Positions 58,931 to 64,000 of a stretch of DNA of 64,000 nucleotides are shown in pieces. This DNA is from Climacium dendroides (lineage: Eukaryota > Streptophyta > Bryopsida > Hypnales > Climaciaceae), in contig OX467083.1 in the NCBI GenBank assembly GCA_950106755.1, forward strand, positions 49,180,555-49,244,554, read 5' to 3'. The notes under the pieces are model-generated. The model ran no database searches. It saw only the letters and a list, made by a program, of their open reading frames with translations, and was not told where the DNA came from. A program made the translations under genes and the position numbers. Numbering within the stretch: the stretch's first letter is position 1; the number at the start of each line of letters is the position of its first letter.

Positions 58931-61900
58931 GAGCTAGAGTCTTTGCAACCTATGAATTTTAGGGAATAAAAACACTGTAACCCATGGTGGACTACAATAT
59001 ATTCTAATTAATTCATTATGGAGATAATTTAAGGGAAAATGAAGTTTTGGGTGGGCATGGTAAGTTATTTGCTTTCTATGTCCAATGTCTCACCTTGGTA
59101 TTTTTGTGAAGAGTACAAGGGTGGTTGTTTGTAGTCTTATATTGGATATTTGTACTCACATCTAAATCAAATCCAACACTTGAGTGTTCAACTATGATAT
59201 AATTTTGGAATTAGAATTATATTGAACGTCATTTTTAAAAATTACTAAACAAATTTCTTTTATATTAGGAGTTCCAATTTCACAAACAACCAAAACCTTC
59301 AAATAAAACTTTCATTGATTTTTTGGATATTGCAATTGCTCTACAAATTTGACAAACTTTGGACATGCTTTTAAGTTTGCTTAATTATTTATGAAACCAA
59401 CCAAAAAATAATGTAGTATATAGTGTACATCATTGCCTAGATTTTCAAATATTGGGCTATTCAAACTTAATATAGTTTTTAGAGGTAGCTTTTTTCAATC
59501 CAAAGTTTGTCTCTTTTCGACTAGAGCCAACCATTGAAGGTATGTTGTCGTGTTGAGAGACGTTTGCCTCAAGAAATCATAAGGATTATGGTTGCGATTA
59601 AGAATGATTCAGGAACAAAAGTAGTCATTGTGTAAATCTTTAATCTCGAACAATGAATCTTCTGCACTGTGGAATTGCTCCTCGTTGGCCTACCATGTTT
59701 TGACTTTAATTGATTCATGACTTAAGGTAGGGATAAGAAACCATGAAATACGAGACAGAGAGAATCAATGGCATACCACAAGATACCGTTAACGAATATA
59801 GCTTTTAAATTTTCAAACTCACAGTCTGCTAATCATTAATCCAACTTCATTGTGAGAATAGAGCAAGTCTCGACCATGTAGATGAAGAACCCCACTTTGT
59901 CGCTACAACACAAAATGAAGCTAAACAATAGTTTAACCTATGCTGTTTGTAATAACAAAAATATACAATGAAAAAAAGTTATAAGCCACAACACACAACA
60001 CATAAGTCTTCAACTTCTTCAACTTCAACTCCAAGCACTCTAATTCCAAATTCAATTCCTTAACTGAGTTTTGGTCTCATGTCACTACTTCTTCAAGAGT
60101 CTAAATAAGATGTGTGATATTTCTTTGGAAAGCTATCACAAATTTTTACTCTCCTTCCAAATCTTAAATTATTTTAACACTTTGTTCAATTTCTATGGCC
60201 ATTTGAAGTTTTGGTCCTTATAATTGAAGGCAACAAACCTATCTTTACTTTGACACTTACAACTTTCTCATACCAACTCCATATAAGAGAAATAATAGCT
60301 TTATAAAAAGTCAACAAAATTTTCCATTCTTCCTCAAAATAGACCTTCTTCCACTCAAACTAGTACAATTTTTGAATAACAACTTCAAATTAAGCAAGTG
60401 ACAACTCTTTGAAAACAAAACACCATAATATATCATTCTTCAAATTTTCATTCCAAAATTCTTTATATACAACAAGATTTCTCCCTCTAAAATTGGTCTT
60501 CCAAAACTCTCCTCCCAACTCTAAAAAAAACATAGACCAAATCCCCTTCATGAACTTCTTAAATCATTTTCTAGATACTAAAGCCACATGGACTAGCCTA
60601 TACCTTCTTTTTTATATGGATGGACCTCCAAACCTATCTTTATCATTATTTTAAAGTCAAATGACCTCAAAGTTTAATTAAAAACAAACTATCTTTATTT
60701 TTCTATCTTTCAACTTCAAATACACAAAATAAAATTTGAAAATAATCTTAAGTATAACACAAAATATTAATAGTATTTTACTAAAGGTAAGAAACCAAAA
60801 TTCCAAAAGAAGCTTCACTCCATTTGTAAAAGCTTGAGAATGTGTTTAATAGTGGCTGCAACGTATTCAATACAATTTGTCTTTGATAAAAGATTAACCA
60901 GCCTTTCTAACCAACATTGGTGGCCACAGCTCCTTTTAATAGACTTGAATAAATAATAATATTAATCATCATTTAGATCCTCAAAAAACCTTTCAAATGT
61001 CACATTTCGGCTGTTAGGTTTAATACATCTAACTTGCAACAGAATCACCAATTCCCAAGCATCATACTAAAAATTTCCGTACCATATTTACTCCATGTAA
61101 GATTTTTTTGGCAGTTGAGAAGGTCCAGCTTTTTCTTAAGGACACTCATGCAATATGGTAAGATCCAACAACTGAAAAGATTGATTTGATATTTGCAATA
61201 ATAAAAATTCAAATTCAAGCTCTAGTCGAGGCTCTTCATCTTGATATTTAAAATCCCCCATCCACTTTGACATATTAAAATGAAAAATGAAAAACAAAGA
61301 AAAACTACATCAAATTGATAAAGCTTTCCGATCGTTCCTTCCTTAAATAGATGGCACGCGCACAAGTGAGAAGGCATCACCTTGTAGCTACTTAAAATGA
61401 TGTCATTTATTTTTCTATATTATTATAGTCATATTTATCAAAATAACATAAAATATATTTTTACAATGTGACAACATAAGATAAACAAATTCATTATGGA
61501 CTAAAGTTCAATTTAAGTTTAGGTTCTAATTTTTTTTCTTGAATTCCAATGTAGTTGATTGGATTGTGCAAAATGAGGAATTGGGGCCGGGTTCAAATGG
61601 TCAGAATTGGGTTGAAAAGTCACCATTTCATGAACTCAATGAGCATCACCATGCAACTTCTGCATATATCAAAAGGTTAATTCATTCTTCCATAATCTAA
61701 AAGAACACTTATAATTGCAAATAGAACCAAGTAGTGATGTAGAAAATTTAAAAAGCCATATTAGCATCAATAAGGGCTAGAATACTTTTTCTTTAGGATT
61801 GATCTATACATGAAAGCTATATAATTTTTCTTTGACCATTATAATATGTCTTTTTTTTTTTTCCAAAAGTATGTTCATGAAAATACATGTGAAATGTTCC

Positions 61901-62050
61901 TTGATTTGCTATTCTTTTGCAAAAAAGATATTATAAATTTAGGAGGTGGACCAATGCACATTGACCAAATGGTCTACACTAAGCTTCCTACCTTAGTTAG
62001 ATAATTTGAAAACATTCTTGAATGGTAAAGTAGGTGCCTTGAGTTCTACA
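58931..62050. other. gene-free AT-rich region
   Basis: No gene, RNA or transposon end is recognised. A plus-strand frame at 60.41-60.65 kb is AT-driven. Confidence 0.5.
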
Positions 62051-62520
62051 ATTTTGTAATGAGCTACACATTAGGAAAAAATTGAATTCCAAAAGGGGTT
62101 GCTTCATACTGCAAAAATTTGGATGGGAAGAGTCTTCTCAATTTACTAATTGGACCAAGAATTCTATGATAAACTCAAAAATTCATCATCATTATCCAAT
62201 CCATCTTCACGACCTTATAAATTAGTAGGTAGGAAGAGCCTTCTCAATTCACTAATTGGGCCAAGAATTCTATGATGAACTCAAAAATTCTTCATCAATA
62301 CCCAATCCATCTCTACAATCTCATAAATCTGATGATGGTTCCATCATGGAGGATGGAGCATATGCTTCCCACAAATTTCTACACGCTCAGCGGCCATAAA
62401 CAATCCTATGTTGTGGTTCTAATGAGGATGTGGCCACCCTCATATTCATTCAATTAGTATTGAAATTAGTAAGAAAATACAAAGCCTCTTTGTAGGTTCA
62501 ATTTCCTCCTAATGGTTTCA
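62050..62520. repeat. dispersed repeat R5, copy 2 (inverted)
   Basis: Inverted relative of 18.76-19.31 kb. It carries the same internal tandem duplication of about 105 bp (GGAAGAGTCTTCTCAATTTA and GGAAGAGCCTTCTCAATTCA), followed by the shared GGATGTGGCCACCCTCATAT segment. Both copies having the duplication means it predates their dispersal. Confidence 0.65.
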
Positions 62521-62529
62521 TTATAAGGT

Positions 62530-63210
62530 CCAGTTTATACTTGGGGCCGGATTGAAGGCTAGCCAGAACTCTCCAAGTTTGAACCAATAGGAGTGCTCAA
62601 TTTCTCCAAATACGGCTCAAGGCGTTTATACTTGGGGCCGCATGGAACTACAACTCATCCTACGTGTCGCCTTAGGTGGCATGGTTTTGGTGCCAAACCA
62701 TCCGGCCCCAAGGGAGCAATCGGGGCGAGGTTTTGGGTGGCCCGAACTCCCATCTAGGATCGGATTGGGGCCAAATTAGACTCCTCCATTGGATTGTACA
62801 AATCTCCACCATCTACCAAATTGAGGAATTTTATCAAAATGGCGATTATTCTGTAACTTTGACATTCCCACAGTTCAGATTGGGCGGTTTGAACTCTACT
62901 AGTATCCTAGATTTTTGAAATGTATACCATTATTAGATATCTGAAATCTAGGAAATATGTAGATTTTTTAAACCAATTGGTCAAAAATCTACATATTTCA
63001 TAGATTTCATATATCTAATAGTGGTATAGAGTTCACAAATCTAGGATACTAATAGATTTCAGACCGCCAAGTCTGAACTGTAGGAACGGCACACTGTAAA
63101 AATGGCACATGGAATATTGCCATTTTAATGAAATTCCCCATCAATGCAAAGTCTTTTGTTTTCTATTTTGGTGCGTGCTTGTTACTTGTGAGCTCAAGAA
63201 ACTTCTACCA
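62530..63210 (+). repeat. dispersed repeat R6, copy 2, interrupted by a MITE
   Basis: Matches 52.98-53.29 kb on both sides of the 322 bp MITE at 62820-63141. CTTGGGGCCG occurs twice at the left (62540, 62630) and its inverse CGGCCCCAAG at 62702, giving an inverted-repeat feel to this family. Confidence 0.8.
62820..63141. mobile_element. 322 bp Tourist-like MITE, copy 2
   Basis: Flanked by CAA on both sides (62817-62819, 63142-63144). Left end ATTGAGGAATTTTATCAAAA, right end reversed ATGGGGAATTTCATTAAAA; the interior is palindromic like copy 1 at 44.03 kb and has the same 322 bp length. The uninterrupted site CTACCAATGCAAAG at 53.21 kb proves the insertion boundaries and the 3 bp duplication. 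Confidence 0.9.
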
Positions 63211-63780
63211 ATATGCATTGCTAAATTTTTAGAGCTTGATCTATTGCCAATATTTCAGTTTGAAATTGGGAGCAATGGACTAAGTTTGGAAGCTTTGAAA
63301 TAGAAGTGGACTGAGTTTAGGAGCTTTGGAACAGAAGTGTACACAGTTTATAATACATTATATAAACTCATTATAATATAATATATAACGTTATTATAAT
63401 ATAACATATATAGTCTTGTTCGTTTGGTAAGATGTTCTATAAAATTGTTATGAGATTTTAAAGCTTATTTGGTTCAATCATTTTTAACTGACTCAACATA
63501 AGATGTTTATTTTTATTTGGAATTCGGTACATGTTTATTTGATAGAGCTGTTCTTAATTTCTAAATGCCCAAGGCACCAAATTTTGGTGTGAACAATACT
63601 TTGAAGTTTAATAAAACTTAACCAAGTTGCTATATATCTATATATTTATATATCTCTCTTTCTATTTTAAAGTATTTTTTAAGTCTAGTTTTAGCATCAA
63701 AAATTCAATTTTCAAAATGATTGATTATGATTTATTTATTCAAGATTTTGTACAAGAGTGTCCATCACAATCTTGACTTT
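63211..63780. other. AT-rich repeat DNA
   Basis: Includes a TATA/ATAATATA-rich stretch at 63.34-63.41 kb and, at 63.56-63.62 kb, the inverse of the 55.55-55.68 kb segment. No gene. Confidence 0.5.
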
Positions 63781-63784
63781 CATA

Positions 63785-63950
63785 GTGTTGAGGGCTTTTG
63801 GAAATGAGCCTCAAATACACTAGATCTTGGAGAAAAAATAACATTAAAGATTAATTTAAAAAATTGTAGAGTAGATTTTGAAAAGCCATAAATTGATTGG
63901 GATTATGCATGTTAGGCCCTTTATCCTCATATTTTTTTGGTGACCTGATT
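63785..63950 (+). repeat. dispersed repeat R3, copy 4
   Basis: Same orientation as the copy at 3.61-3.79 kb: GGAAATGAGCCTCAAATACA, CTTGGAGAAAAAATAA, then GGGATTATGCATGTTAGGCC and a TTTTTGGTGACC close. Confidence 0.65.
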
Positions 63951-64000
63951 TGTTTCGTATTTTTTAGATCTTTGTGTAATTAGTTATGAATTTTTTTAAA

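Overview
This window is nuclear DNA of a land plant. The evidence is spliceosomal introns with GT/AG borders, AT-rich intergenic DNA carrying plant-type MITEs (CACTA, Stowaway-like, Emigrant-like and PIF/Harbinger-like ends), a plant-type U1 snRNA and plant gene families (bHLH subfamily IX, LURP-one-related, dehydrin-like). The style of the genes (GC-rich exons, a small dehydrin-like gene with Gly-rich tandem repeats) makes me favour a non-flowering plant such as a bryophyte or lycophyte. That is inference; no single feature proves the clade.

Layout. 1-8.9 kb: gene-free AT-rich DNA with repeats and small transposons (Emigrant-like MITE at 3.9 kb, a TIR element at 4.9 kb). 9.1-11.7 kb, minus strand: a bHLH transcription factor of the FBH/AKS group (subfamily IX). 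12.9-22.6 kb: repeats, including a hAT-like MITE, tandem arrays, a TAGA microsatellite, a Stowaway-like MITE and a palindromic CACTA MITE. 22.7-25.25 kb, minus strand: a complete four-exon LURP-one-related gene, followed by a PIF/Harbinger-like element with a TAA duplication at 26-27.1 kb. 27-49.5 kb: about 22 kb of decayed repeats and transposons with no convincing gene, including a 2.1 kb non-autonomous CACTA element that carries minisatellites. 49.75-51.3 kb, plus strand: a two-exon dehydrin-like gene with ABRE-like boxes. 52.35-52.51 kb, plus strand: a U1 snRNA gene or variant. 53-56 kb: repeats. 56.7-58.2 kb: a degenerate proteasome beta-3 gene whose middle two exons are inverted in place. 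58.9-64 kb: repeats, one holding a MITE whose empty site is preserved at 53.2 kb.

The genes do not form a pathway. The dehydrin-like gene, the LURP-one-related gene and the FBH/AKS-type bHLH come from families often linked to ABA, stress or defence, but they are independent transcription units. The most notable observations are the internal inversion in the proteasome pseudogene, the K-segment-less dehydrin-like protein with three 16-residue repeats, the divergent U1 gene, and a set of transposons whose ends and target duplications can be read directly.
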